This document shows positions 22,928-33,694 of a stretch of DNA of 56,866 bases, in pieces. A program made the translations under genes and the position numbers. Each line of letters opens with the position of its first letter. The stretch's first letter is position 1. The stretch lies in assembly GCA_045804265.1 (NCBI GenBank), contig JBJMNK010000158.1:1-56866 (forward strand), written 5' to 3'. Below the pieces are notes generated by a model. That model had not been told where the DNA came from. It did no database searches and was given only the letters and a program-made list of their open reading frames with translations. This DNA comes from JABFXC01 sp045804265 (lineage in GTDB: Bacteria; Gemmatimonadota; Gemmatimonadetes; Gemmatimonadales; Gemmatimonadaceae).

Positions 22928-24802
22928 ATGCCCAACTCACCCAACCGCCTGACGATGCGCGCCGTCACCCTCGGCGCCGCCGCCATCATCGCCGTATCAT
23001 GCGGCCCCAACACGCCGGCCGCCACTCCCGCCCCTTCACCCAGCCCGGCCCGCCCGCCCCTCGCAACGGGTGCCGGCAAGCTCGCCCCGGGCCGGCCGCT
23101 CTCGAGAACGCAGCAGCGATGGGCGGACAGCACCCTCGCCTCGCTCACGCTTCGTCAGCGAATCGGGCAGATGGTCAGCATCTGGGTCATGGGAGATTTC
23201 GCCAACGAGCGCGACTCCGGCTACACGCAGCTCGTGGATTGGATCGAGAAGGACGGAGTCGGCTCGATGACGATGTCGGTCGGCTCGCCGATCGACGTCG
23301 CGGTGAAGCTGAATTCACTGCAGCGCCACGCACGCATTCCCCTGCTCGTGCACAGCGATCTCGAGCCCGGGCTCGGGCGCCTCGAGGGCGGGGTGTTCGT
23401 TCCCTCGATGTTGTCCGGCGGATCAGCGACGGTCTTCCCGACGGCGATGGCGATGGGCGCCGCCGACAGCGACTCCCTCACCTACCGCGCCGCATACGCG
23501 ATCGGCCGTGAGGCACGCGCCGTCGGGATCCAGGTCGTGTTCGGACCGGTGGCCGACGTAAACAACAATCCGGCGAATCCGGTCATCAACACGCGCTCGT
23601 TCGGCGAAGATCCGAAATCGGTCGCCCGCCTGACGGTGGAGTTCGTGCGCGGGCTGCAGGATGCGGGCGCGATGGCGACGGTGAAGCACTTCCCCGGACA
23701 CGGCGACACCGACACCGATTCGCACCTCGCGCTCCCGGTGGTGAAGTCGACGCGCGCGGAGCTCGACACCGTCGAGCTGGTGCCGTTCCGCGCCGCGATC
23801 GCCGCCGGCGTCTCGGGAGTGATGACCGCACACATCGCGCTTCCCGCCGTCGAGGGCGACAACGTTCCGGCGACGCTCGCGCCGCGCGTGATCACCGGGC
23901 TTCTCCGCGACACGCTCGCCTTCCGCGGGATGGCCTACACCGACGCGCTGACCATGGAGGCGATCGGCGAAGGCTACCCCGTCGAGCGGAGTGCGGTGCT
24001 CGCCGTGCAGGCCGGCGCCGATGTCCTGCTCAAGCCGAGCGACATCGAGCGGGCGATCAACGCGGTCGAGGCGGCGGTGTCCGCGGGAACGATTCCGGCC
24101 TCGCGCATCGACTCGTCGGCGAAGCGCATCCTCGAGGCGAAGGCGCGGGTCGGGCTCAACGTCGCGCGCACCGTCGACCTCGACGACGTGCTCCGCATCG
24201 TCGGCTCGCCCGAGAACTGGGCGGTCGCCGACACGATCGCCGCGCGCGCGGTGACGTTGATCCGTGACACGCCGTCGCTGATACCCGTCGCCCAATCGGC
24301 GAAGCGGATCGCAATCGTGCGCTATGCACCGGAAACGGAGCTGCGCGCCGGCCAGACGTTCGCCGCCGAGCTGCGGCGCTCGCTGCCTAACGTTCGGCAG
24401 TACCGCATCTCGCCGCGAAGCAGCCCCGCCGAGCTCGACTCGCTGGCGACGACGCTCGCCGGCTCTGATGAAATCCTCGTCACGACCTACGTTCGGCGCA
24501 TCGAGGGGGCGGGCGGGACGGCGATCGCGCCGCTGGTCGCGACCTGGATCGACAGCCTGGCCACCCGCGAGCGCGTGACCGTCGTCGCCAACGGCAATCC
24601 GTACGTCATCCGGCAATTCCCGCGAGTACAGAGCTACATGGTCACGTACGGGATCGGCGATGCGCTCGAGGGCGCGGCCGCTCGTGCGATAGCCGGCGTC
24701 GCGCCGATCACCGCGCACTCGCCGATCTCCCTCCCCGGCTTCTTCGCGCGCGGCGACGGCGTCGCTCGCGCAACGGCCAGCGCCGCTGCTACGTCCCGAT
24801 GA
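22928..24802 (+). CDS. glycoside hydrolase family 3 lipoprotein (beta-N-acetylhexosaminidase-like)
   Basis: Predicted to release N-acetylhexosamine from wall or chitin fragments outside the cytoplasm. Signal with lipobox IIAVSC. The GH3 barrel carries the NagZ-type loop KHFPGHGDTDTDSH (His of the catalytic Asp-His pair retained, near residue 254) and the nucleophile in AYTDALTMEAI (near residue 337). A C-terminal alpha/beta domain follows (VANGNPYVIRQFP). Total 625 residues from ATG 22928; ATG 22955 is an alternative. Its stop overlaps the next GH3 gene as ATGA. It heads the amino-sugar cluster. Confidence 0.9.
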   Translation: MPNSPNRLTMRAVTLGAAAIIAVSCGPNTPAATPAPSPSPARPPLATGAGKLAPGRPLSRTQQRWADSTLASLTLRQRIGQMVSIWVMGDFANERDSGYTQLVDWIEKDGVGSMTMSVGSPIDVAVKLNSLQRHARIPLLVHSDLEPGLGRLEGGVFVPSMLSGGSATVFPTAMAMGAADSDSLTYRAAYAIGREARAVGIQVVFGPVADVNNNPANPVINTRSFGEDPKSVARLTVEFVRGLQDAGAMATVKHFPGHGDTDTDSHLALPVVKSTRAELDTVELVPFRAAIAAGVSGVMTAHIALPAVEGDNVPATLAPRVITGLLRDTLAFRGMAYTDALTMEAIGEGYPVERSAVLAVQAGADVLLKPSDIERAINAVEAAVSAGTIPASRIDSSAKRILEAKARVGLNVARTVDLDDVLRIVGSPENWAVADTIAARAVTLIRDTPSLIPVAQSAKRIAIVRYAPETELRAGQTFAAELRRSLPNVRQYRISPRSSPAELDSLATTLAGSDEILVTTYVRRIEGAGGTAIAPLVATWIDSLATRERVTVVANGNPYVIRQFPRVQSYMVTYGIGDALEGAAARAIAGVAPITAHSPISLPGFFARGDGVARATASAAATSR

Positions 24803-27720
24803 ATCGTGATGCCCGTCGCTGGCTCGCCCCGTTAGGCATCGCCGCCACCGGGGCCTTCTGGCTCGCCTGCTCGTCGCACACGCCACCGCCGGCCGCGTCC
24901 GTCCCGCCGATCGAGACCGACACCGCCAGCGCGCGCGTCGAGGCGGCACCGCCGCCGCCACGCGACACCATACCGGTGCGCATCGCCACGCCGTGGACCG
25001 ACTCGGTGCTCCCCACGATGTCGCTCCGGGCGAAGGCGGCGCAGCTCATCGTCCGCTGGGTGCCGGGCGACGCCGCGGCTGACGCGAAGGGCGCGGTCGC
25101 GGCGCGCGAATGGGTCGCGATCGATTCCATCGGCGGCGTCATCATCGGGCCCGGAACGGCGATGCAGCTCGCGCGGACGACCAACGCGCTGCAGGGCGCG
25201 GCCGCGCTTCCGTTGTTCGTCGCCGCTGATCTGGAGTTCGGCGCCGGGCAGCGCGTCATCCCCGAGGGGACGGCGTTTCCCTATCCGATGGGGATTGCCG
25301 CGACTCGCGACACGGCGCTCTCCTGCGCGATGGGGCGCATCACCGCGCGTGAGGCACGCGCGGTCGGCATCAACTGGACGTTGACTCCCGACGCCGACCT
25401 CAACACGCGCCCCGACAATCCGAGCATCGGCGTGCGCGCGTTCGGCGCCGATGCCGGAACGGTCGAGCGGTTCGTGCTGCCGTACATCCGCTGCGCGCAG
25501 GGCGCCGGCGTGATCGCGACGGTGAAGCATTTCGCCGGACTCGGTGCGGTCGCCGTGGACACGCACATCGCCGCGGCGATTCTCGATTCGTCGCGCGCGC
25601 GACTCGACACCGCCGAGCTGCGTCCATTCCACTCGGCGGCGGCGATCGGTGTCGGCGCGATCATGAGTGCGCACGTCGCGCTGCCGATGCTCAGCGGCGA
25701 CTCGGTACCGGCGAGCCTGAACCCGCGGCTGCTGCAGGGGATCGTTCGTAGCGAGTGGAAGTACGACGGTCTCCTCGTCACCGACGCACTCTGGATGAAG
25801 GGGATCGGCGCCGACACGCCGGGCGCGGCGGCGGTGCGCGCGCTGCTCGCCGGCAACGACGTCCTGCTCGACCCGGCAGATCATCGTGCCGCCATCGACG
25901 CGATCGTCGGCGCGGTCGGCAACGGGACGCTGTCCCCGGCGCGCCTCGATTCATCGGTGCGACGGGTGCTGCAGGCGAAGGAGCGACTCGGTCTCGCCAC
26001 GAAGCGGACGGTCGACACGAGCGCCGTCGCCGCGGCGTTCGGCCAGCACGATGCCGACTCGATCGCCACGCTCGCCGCGCGGCAGTCGATGACGCTCGAG
26101 CGCGACCGCGGCAGCGCGATCTGGCGCCTCGCGCGTGCGTCGCGCGTGCTCGCGGTGCTCTACCTCGACGAAGGGAAAGAGCCGTACCCCGGCGCGCATC
26201 CCGGCGACGCGTTCGTCAACGAGCTGCGCACCCTGCTCGGCGCGCGCGGCCAGAAGCTCGACGTCGTCACGCTGACGAACAAGTCCGCGAGCGCCGCGGT
26301 GGCGGCGGCGACCGCGCGCGCGAGCGATGCGAGCACGGTGGTGATCGCGCACTATGCACGCCCGGTCCCGGCGAAGGGGTACGCCGGAGTTCCGCCTCGC
26401 ATCGCGACGATGACTCGCCGCATCCTCGACGTCAGGCCTAACGCGATCGTCGTCTCGCTCGGCGATCCCTACATGGTGCGACAGTTCCCCGAGGTCGGCA
26501 CGTACCTCGTCGGCTGGAACCCGCTGTCGCCCTGGAGCGAGCGGGCCGCCGCGCAGGCGGTCGCGGGCCGTCCGGTGCGCGACTCGGCACTCACACGCCG
26601 CGTCGCCGATACGGTGCGCGCCGTCATGACCGCGTTCCAGCTCGACAGCGCCTTTCCCGGCGCGTATGCGGTCGTCGGCACGCACGACCAGATCCTCGCC
26701 AGCATCGGCGTCGGGCACGTCGACTGGCGACCGTCGGCGGAACCGGTGGACAGCACGCTCTGGGATCTCGCGTCGCTGACGAAGGTCATCGGTATGACGA
26801 GCGCGATGAACCAGCTCGTCGCCGAGGGCAAGGTGAAGCTCGACGCGCCGGTGCAGCGCTACCTGCCGCGCTTCAAGGATCCGAAGCACAAGGGAAAGAA
26901 GAAATGGCGCGGCCCGACGAAGACCAAAGTCACCGTCCGCGACCTGCTCACGCATCGGTCAGGGCTGCCGGCGTGGCGGCCGCTGTACAAGGAGGGTGTG
27001 AATCCCGACTCGGCGATGTCGATCGTGTACGCGACGCCGCTCGACACGTTCCCGCGGATCCGCATGGTGTACAGCGATCTCGGCGCGATCCTGCTCGGCA
27101 AGATCGTCGAGCGCGTGTCGCACCAGAAGCTCGACGACTACCTCCAGCGGCACGTCTGGGCTCCGCTCGGAATGACCGACACGCGCTTCAATCCCGACAG
27201 CTCGCTCAAGTGGCGAATCGCACCCACCGAGTATGACCCCTATCGCCAGCGGCTGATCTGGGGGACGGTGCACGACGAGAATTCGGCGGCGCTCGGCGGG
27301 GTGTCGGGGCACGCCGGGCTGTTCAGTTCCGCGCGCGACCTCTCGCGCTTCGCGCAGATGTACCTCAACTTCGGTGCACTCGGCGGCAAGCAGGTGCTCG
27401 ACCGGGCAACGATCCTCGATTTTCAGCGCGTGCAGGACTCGTCGTTCTCCAACCGTGCGATCGGGTGGGAAAAGCCGACGGGAGGAAATTCCGCCGGGCG
27501 CCGCATGTCGCCGGCGGCATTTGGTCACACCGGCTTTACTGGAACGTCCATCTGGATGGATCCGGCGAACGACGTGTTCGTCGTGATCCTGACCAACCGC
27601 GTCAACCCGACGCGGCAGAACCCGCGCTTCGCCGAAGTGAGGACGGCGGTGACCGACGCCGCGCTGTCCGTGCTGGAAACCGTCAGGCAGGGCACCACTC
27701 CAATCCTCCCCCGAAAGTGA
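24799..27720 (+). CDS. fusion of a GH3 domain and a beta-lactamase-type serine hydrolase, lipoprotein
   Basis: A 973-residue exported protein; signal with lipobox FWLAC. The N-terminal GH3 part has the nucleophile region VTDALWMKGI (near residue 328), but the loop that normally reads KHFPGHG is KHFAGLG, so the catalytic His is missing. A GH3 C-terminal domain follows, then from about residue 620 a serine beta-lactamase/esterase domain with SxxK (SLTK, near residue 658), YxN-like YSD and a late GHTGFTG. A related GH3-hydrolase fusion is known in other phyla. It may act on peptidoglycan peptides plus sugars; the GH3 part may be inactive. Confidence 0.88.
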   Translation: MNRDARRWLAPLGIAATGAFWLACSSHTPPPAASVPPIETDTASARVEAAPPPPRDTIPVRIATPWTDSVLPTMSLRAKAAQLIVRWVPGDAAADAKGAVAAREWVAIDSIGGVIIGPGTAMQLARTTNALQGAAALPLFVAADLEFGAGQRVIPEGTAFPYPMGIAATRDTALSCAMGRITAREARAVGINWTLTPDADLNTRPDNPSIGVRAFGADAGTVERFVLPYIRCAQGAGVIATVKHFAGLGAVAVDTHIAAAILDSSRARLDTAELRPFHSAAAIGVGAIMSAHVALPMLSGDSVPASLNPRLLQGIVRSEWKYDGLLVTDALWMKGIGADTPGAAAVRALLAGNDVLLDPADHRAAIDAIVGAVGNGTLSPARLDSSVRRVLQAKERLGLATKRTVDTSAVAAAFGQHDADSIATLAARQSMTLERDRGSAIWRLARASRVLAVLYLDEGKEPYPGAHPGDAFVNELRTLLGARGQKLDVVTLTNKSASAAVAAATARASDASTVVIAHYARPVPAKGYAGVPPRIATMTRRILDVRPNAIVVSLGDPYMVRQFPEVGTYLVGWNPLSPWSERAAAQAVAGRPVRDSALTRRVADTVRAVMTAFQLDSAFPGAYAVVGTHDQILASIGVGHVDWRPSAEPVDSTLWDLASLTKVIGMTSAMNQLVAEGKVKLDAPVQRYLPRFKDPKHKGKKKWRGPTKTKVTVRDLLTHRSGLPAWRPLYKEGVNPDSAMSIVYATPLDTFPRIRMVYSDLGAILLGKIVERVSHQKLDDYLQRHVWAPLGMTDTRFNPDSSLKWRIAPTEYDPYRQRLIWGTVHDENSAALGGVSGHAGLFSSARDLSRFAQMYLNFGALGGKQVLDRATILDFQRVQDSSFSNRAIGWEKPTGGNSAGRRMSPAAFGHTGFTGTSIWMDPANDVFVVILTNRVNPTRQNPRFAEVRTAVTDAALSVLETVRQGTTPILPRK

Positions 27721-27730
27721 GCCGACCGTC

Positions 27731-29608
<1,878 letters not shown>

Positions 29609-29647
29609 ACCAGTAAAGATTTCCGTACGGCCGGCGCCCGGTTTTTC

Positions 29648-29676
29648 TTGAAGCCGGTGGCCCCGGTCGCTATATT
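29648..29676 (+). promoter_or_regulatory. sigma-70-type promoter of the A-type Fe-S carrier gene
   Basis: TTGAAG (29648-29653), 17 bases, then TATATT (29671-29676), followed by a 50-base leader with a GGAGGA ribosome site before ATG 29730. This gives the Fe-S gene its own transcription start inside the sugar cluster. Confidence 0.75.
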
Positions 29677-29729
29677 TGCAGACAGATGCTCCCGCGGGGT
29701 TCGCGGGGTCACGAACAGGAGGAACAGTC

Positions 29730-30083
29730 ATGAGCGCAGTGCAGCCCGAAGTCGTGCTTGCCGTGACCGATGTCGCGGGAGCTGAGGTCAAGAAGTTCAT
29801 GGACGCCGAAGGCGTCGATCCCAACGTCGGCGGGCTCCGCGTCAGCGTCCAGCCCGGCGGATGCAGTGGCTTCAAGTACGGCCTTCTCATCGAGGACCAG
29901 CCGGCCGAGGATGATTTCGTGCTCGCGCAGGGCGGTTACCGCGTCTTCGTCGACCCGTTCTCGGCGCAGTACCTGAGCGGCGTGACGATCGACTACGTCT
30001 CGTCGATGCAGGGGTCCGGTTTCACCTTCAAGAATCCGAACGCTACTGGCGGCTGCGGCTGCGGTAGCTCCTTCACAGCCTGA
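29730..30083 (+). CDS. A-type iron-sulfur carrier (HesB/IscA/ErpA family)
   Basis: Carries Fe-S clusters to target proteins. The 117-residue product has the three invariant cysteines: VQPGGCSGFKYG and the terminal GGCGCGSSF. VFVDPFSAQYLSGVTIDYV is also typical. AGGAGGAA precedes ATG 29730, and a good promoter lies 54 bases before it. It sits between a symporter and the NagB-LmbE fusion, without a metabolic link to either, and a strong hairpin follows at 30143. Confidence 0.95.
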   Translation: MSAVQPEVVLAVTDVAGAEVKKFMDAEGVDPNVGGLRVSVQPGGCSGFKYGLLIEDQPAEDDFVLAQGGYRVFVDPFSAQYLSGVTIDYVSSMQGSGFTFKNPNATGGCGCGSSFTA

Positions 30084-30091
30084 CGCCTACC

Positions 30092-32134
30092 ATGCCACGT
30101 CCGGTCTCTGGCGTCCGCGCGGACGCCGGTGCCGTGCTGGAGGCCCGCGACTCGACACCGAGTCGCGGGCTTTCGTCTTTCCCGCACGCCACCGCTGCAG
30201 GACACGAGCGCATCCGCACCGTCGTCGTCGACGACCACGAAGGAATCGCCCGGCTCGTCGCGACGCGAATCGCGACGCTGATCCGCGAACGTCAGGCAGC
30301 GGGCGAGCGCGCCGTGCTCGGCCTCGCCACCGGCTCGACGCCGATCGGGGTCTACCGCGAGCTCATTCGCATGCACCGCGAGGAGGGGCTGAGCTTCGCG
30401 AACGTCGTGACGTTCAACCTCGACGAGTACTATCCGATGCCGCCGGAGAGCGTGCACTCCTACCATCGCTTCATGTGGGAGAACCTCTTCAAGCACGTCG
30501 ACATCGATCCGCAGAACGTCCACATCCCGCGCGGTGACATCTCGCGCGAGCAGGTGGACGAGGCGTGCCGTCGCTACGAGGACGAGATCCGCCGTGCCGG
30601 CGGGATCGACTTCCAGGTGCTCGGCATCGGCAAGACGGGGCACATCGGCTTCAACGAGCCGGGCTCGGGCCCCGACAGCCGCACGCGCATGGTCACGCTC
30701 GACGCCGTGACGCGCCGCGATGCGGCATCCGATTTCTTCGGCGAGGAGTTCGTCCCGCGTGAGGCAGTGACGATGGGTGTGGCGACGATTCTCGAGGCGC
30801 GTGAGATCGCGATCATCGCCACCGGCGAGCACAAGGCATTCATCGTCAGCCGCGCGGTCGAGGGCGAGGTCGACGTCGAGGTCGCAGCGACGTTCCTCCA
30901 GAGCCACCCGAACACGACGTTCTACGTCGATCGCGCCGCCGCCGCGGAGCTGACGCGGATCAAGACGCCGTGGCTCCTCGACGAGGTGCAGTGGACACCT
31001 GACCTGACTGTGCGGGCGGTGGTGTGGCTCTCCGAGACGACTGGTCGCGCGATCCTTCATCTCACGCAGCGCGACTACGCCGAGCACAAGATGTCGTCGC
31101 TCGTCGCGCGCTACGGGACTCCGGGCGCGGTGAACGGCGAGGTGTTCAACAACCTCGGCGCGAAGATCCGCGGCAAGAGCAAGCTGCCGCGCGGGCTGCG
31201 CACCATCTGCTTCTCGCCGCATCCGGACGACGACGTCATCTCGATGGGCGGGATCCTCCGCAAGTTCGTCGAGAACGAGAACGACCTGACGGTCGCCTAC
31301 ATGACGAGCGGCAACATCGCCGTCTTCGACCACGACGTCAGGCGCTACGTGGACTTCCTCCAGCGACTGGCTCATAACGGCCAGGGCGACGTGAAGACAG
31401 CCGATGCCTGGGCGAACAAGGTCCGTGCGTTCCTGGATGGCAAGAAGCCCGGCGACGTGGACATTCCCGAGGTGCTCGACATCAAGCGCATCATCCGCGA
31501 AGCCGAAGCGGTGAGCGGGATCGAGACCGTCGGGCTCAAGGAGTCAGCGGCGCGATTCCTCAACCTTCCGTTCTACCAGACGGGAAAGGTGAAGAAGGAT
31601 CCGATCGGCCCAGCCGACGTCGCGATCGTTCGCGCACTGCTCGAGGAGATCAAGCCGGAGCTGATCTTCGTCGCCGGCGATCTCTCCGATCCGCACGGCA
31701 CGCACCGCATGTGCAAGGAAGCGATCGACATGGCGCTGGAGGAGCTGTACGGATTCCGCAGCTCTAACGGGCGCGCGGAGCCGGCGCCGGAGCGCAGCGA
31801 AGGCGCTTCCAATGAAAAGCTGTCGGCGCGACGCGCCGACAGCCAGACTTCAGGGCGCGTTCCGCGCCCTGAAGTCTGGCTCTATCGCGGCGCATGGCAG
31901 GAGTGGCCGGTCACGGACGCAACGTGGCTCGTCCCGATGTCGCAGGAAGAGCTGAGGCGGAAGATCCAGGCGATCTTCAAGCACCAGTCGCAGAAGGATT
32001 CGGCGCCCTTCCCCGGCAGCGACGACCGCGAGTTCTGGCAGCGTGTCGAGGCGCGCAACAAGGACACCGCCGCGATTCTCGACCGGCTCGGGCTGGCCGA
32101 GTACTTCGCGATGGAAGCATACGTCGTCGAGTAG
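30092..32134 (+). CDS. fused glucosamine-6-phosphate deaminase-like (NagB) and LmbE/PIG-L deacetylase
   Basis: Residues about 40-310 are NagB-like: LGLATGSTPIGVYREL, NLDEYYPM (Asp of the active site) and GIGKTGHIGFNEPGS, where the usual catalytic Asp (D-G-H) is Thr. Residues about 370-640 are a PIG-L/LmbE deacetylase: FSPHPDDDVISMGG (zinc-binding HPDD) and a later DLSDPHGTHRMC with the third ligand. Similar fusions occur in Bacteroidota. Together the domains could turn GlcNAc-6-P into fructose-6-P, replacing NagA. A 32-residue palindromic insertion lies in the LmbE part (see 31785). ATG 30092 is uncertain: GTG 30131 is possible, and a terminator-like hairpin lies inside the first codons. Confidence 0.88.
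   Translation: MPRPVSGVRADAGAVLEARDSTPSRGLSSFPHATAAGHERIRTVVVDDHEGIARLVATRIATLIRERQAAGERAVLGLATGSTPIGVYRELIRMHREEGLSFANVVTFNLDEYYPMPPESVHSYHRFMWENLFKHVDIDPQNVHIPRGDISREQVDEACRRYEDEIRRAGGIDFQVLGIGKTGHIGFNEPGSGPDSRTRMVTLDAVTRRDAASDFFGEEFVPREAVTMGVATILEAREIAIIATGEHKAFIVSRAVEGEVDVEVAATFLQSHPNTTFYVDRAAAAELTRIKTPWLLDEVQWTPDLTVRAVVWLSETTGRAILHLTQRDYAEHKMSSLVARYGTPGAVNGEVFNNLGAKIRGKSKLPRGLRTICFSPHPDDDVISMGGILRKFVENENDLTVAYMTSGNIAVFDHDVRRYVDFLQRLAHNGQGDVKTADAWANKVRAFLDGKKPGDVDIPEVLDIKRIIREAEAVSGIETVGLKESAARFLNLPFYQTGKVKKDPIGPADVAIVRALLEEIKPELIFVAGDLSDPHGTHRMCKEAIDMALEELYGFRSSNGRAEPAPERSEGASNEKLSARRADSQTSGRVPRPEVWLYRGAWQEWPVTDATWLVPMSQEELRRKIQAIFKHQSQKDSAPFPGSDDREFWQRVEARNKDTAAILDRLGLAEYFAMEAYVVE
30143..30180 (+). 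terminator. terminator-like hairpin after the Fe-S carrier gene
   Basis: GCCCGCGACTCG and CGAGTCGCGGGC form a perfect 12-bp stem with loop ACAC, followed by TTTCGTCTTTC. It is 60 bases after the Fe-S gene stop but inside the 5' end of the NagB-LmbE frame, so it may end the Fe-S transcript or attenuate the next gene. Confidence 0.65.
31785..31879. repeat. in-frame palindromic element inside the NagB-LmbE gene
   Basis: Three consecutive hairpins: GGAGCGC/GCGCTTC (31789-31810), a perfect 12-bp stem around A31831 (31819-31843), and a perfect 17-bp stem with loop TTC (31843-31879). The encoded residues (about 565-596, APERSEGASNEKLSARRADS) are low-complexity and interrupt the conserved run between ALEELYGF and VWLYRGAWQEW. 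The frame is kept. Confidence 0.8.
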
Positions 32135-32149
32135 CGGCGGCGTATCCAC

Positions 32150-33694
32150 ATGACGTCGAACTTCACGGCGATCGACCTCGTCGTCCTGCTCGCATACCTG
32201 ACCGGGACGACGGCGTTAGGCATGTGGGTCGGCCGCCGCCAGCGCGACGCGCGCGACTACTTCGTTGCCGACCGCGCGATCCCGTGGGGCGCGGTGATGT
32301 TCTCGGTGGTCGCCAGCGAGACGAGTGCGCTGACGTTCATCTCGATTCCCGGGCTGGCATGGGCCGGGAATCTCGGTTTCCTCCAGGTGGCCGCCGGCTA
32401 CATCCTCGGGCGAATCGTCGTCGCGAATACGTTGCTGCCGCGCTATTACGAGGGTGAGCTGGTCACCGCCTACACGTTGCTCGAGAAGCGCTTCGGGCTG
32501 ACGACGCGGCGTTTCACCTCGATCGTGTTCATGGTGACGCGAGCGATGGCCGACGCGGTGCGCGTCTTCGCGACGGCGATCCCGATCGCGCTGATCATCG
32601 GTTCATCGATCCGGCGCGAGTTGGTGATGCCGGTCTCGATCCTGATCCTTGGCGTGCTCACGATCATCTACACGTACCGCGGTGGCATGAAGGCGGTGGT
32701 GTGGACCGAGATCGCGCAGGCGACGGTGTACCTCATCGGCGGAATCAGTGCGGTGGTGCTGATCGGGCGCGCGGTGCCTGGCGGCTGGGCGCACATCATC
32801 GACGCCGGGCGCGCGGCCGGGAAGCTGAGCGCCATCGACTTCAGCTTCACCCTGTCGAAGCCGCACACCGTGTGGGCCGGGCTGATCGGCGGCGCCTTCC
32901 TCTCGATGGCGTCGCATGGCGCCGACCAGCTGATCGTGCAGCGGCTGCTCTCGTCGAAGAGCCTGCGGGACGCGCAGCGCGCGATCATCGGCAGCGGCAT
33001 CGTGGTCTTCTTCCAGTTCGTCCTCTTCCTCATGATCGGCGTCGGCCTGTGGGCACTCTTCGCCGGCCGGCCATTCGCGGCGCCGGACTCGGTGTTCCCC
33101 ACGTTCATCGTCGAGTACATGCCGCACGGGCTGCTCGGACTCATCGTCGCCGCGATCGTCGCCGCGACGATGAGCACCCACTCCGGCGCCATCAACTCGC
33201 TCGCCGCGTCGTCGCTGCACGACATCTACCTGCCGATGACCGGGCTGCGCCCGGACAGCCCGCGCGCGCTGCGGATGGGCAAGATGTTCGCGCTCGCCTG
33301 GGGCGTCGTGCTCACCGCCGGCGCGCTGATGTTCCGCGAGAGCGGGACGCCGGCGGTGGTCGTCGCGTTAGGCATCGCCTCGTTCACCTACGGCGCGCTG
33401 CTCGGCGGGTTCTTCCTCGGGCTCTTCGTTCACCGGGCGCGTCAGCGTGACGCGATCACCGGGATGTCGGTCGCAATCTTCGTCATGGCACTGATCGTCT
33501 TCTCGAAGCAGCTCATCGGTTTTGCTCCTGGTCTCGAGGGACTCCTCGGCGTCTACACCGGCATCGCCTGGCCGTGGTACGTCCTGATCGGGACCGCGGT
33601 CACCGTCGGCGTCGGAAGCCTCTCGTCGCTCATCGGGCCGGCGCGTGTCGTCGGTGCCGGGCCGGAAGCGTCGCGGCCCGAGCGCGTGGCATGA
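32150..33694 (+). CDS. sodium:solute symporter (SSS family)
   Basis: A second sodium-coupled transporter, 514 residues, about 13 hydrophobic segments. Family hallmarks: the first helix LVVLLAYLTGTTALGMWVG, the DYFVADRAIPWGAVMFSVVA loop, TSALTFISIPG, YTYRGGMKAVVWTEIAQ and the SHGADQLIVQRLLSSKS segment after helix 7. It is shorter than the 27731 transporter and belongs to another subgroup. It starts 15 bases after the NagB-LmbE gene and overlaps the kinase gene as ATGA, which suggests that it imports the kinase substrate. Confidence 0.9.
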   Translation: MTSNFTAIDLVVLLAYLTGTTALGMWVGRRQRDARDYFVADRAIPWGAVMFSVVASETSALTFISIPGLAWAGNLGFLQVAAGYILGRIVVANTLLPRYYEGELVTAYTLLEKRFGLTTRRFTSIVFMVTRAMADAVRVFATAIPIALIIGSSIRRELVMPVSILILGVLTIIYTYRGGMKAVVWTEIAQATVYLIGGISAVVLIGRAVPGGWAHIIDAGRAAGKLSAIDFSFTLSKPHTVWAGLIGGAFLSMASHGADQLIVQRLLSSKSLRDAQRAIIGSGIVVFFQFVLFLMIGVGLWALFAGRPFAAPDSVFPTFIVEYMPHGLLGLIVAAIVAATMSTHSGAINSLAASSLHDIYLPMTGLRPDSPRALRMGKMFALAWGVVLTAGALMFRESGTPAVVVALGIASFTYGALLGGFFLGLFVHRARQRDAITGMSVAIFVMALIVFSKQLIGFAPGLEGLLGVYTGIAWPWYVLIGTAVTVGVGSLSSLIGPARVVGAGPEASRPERVA

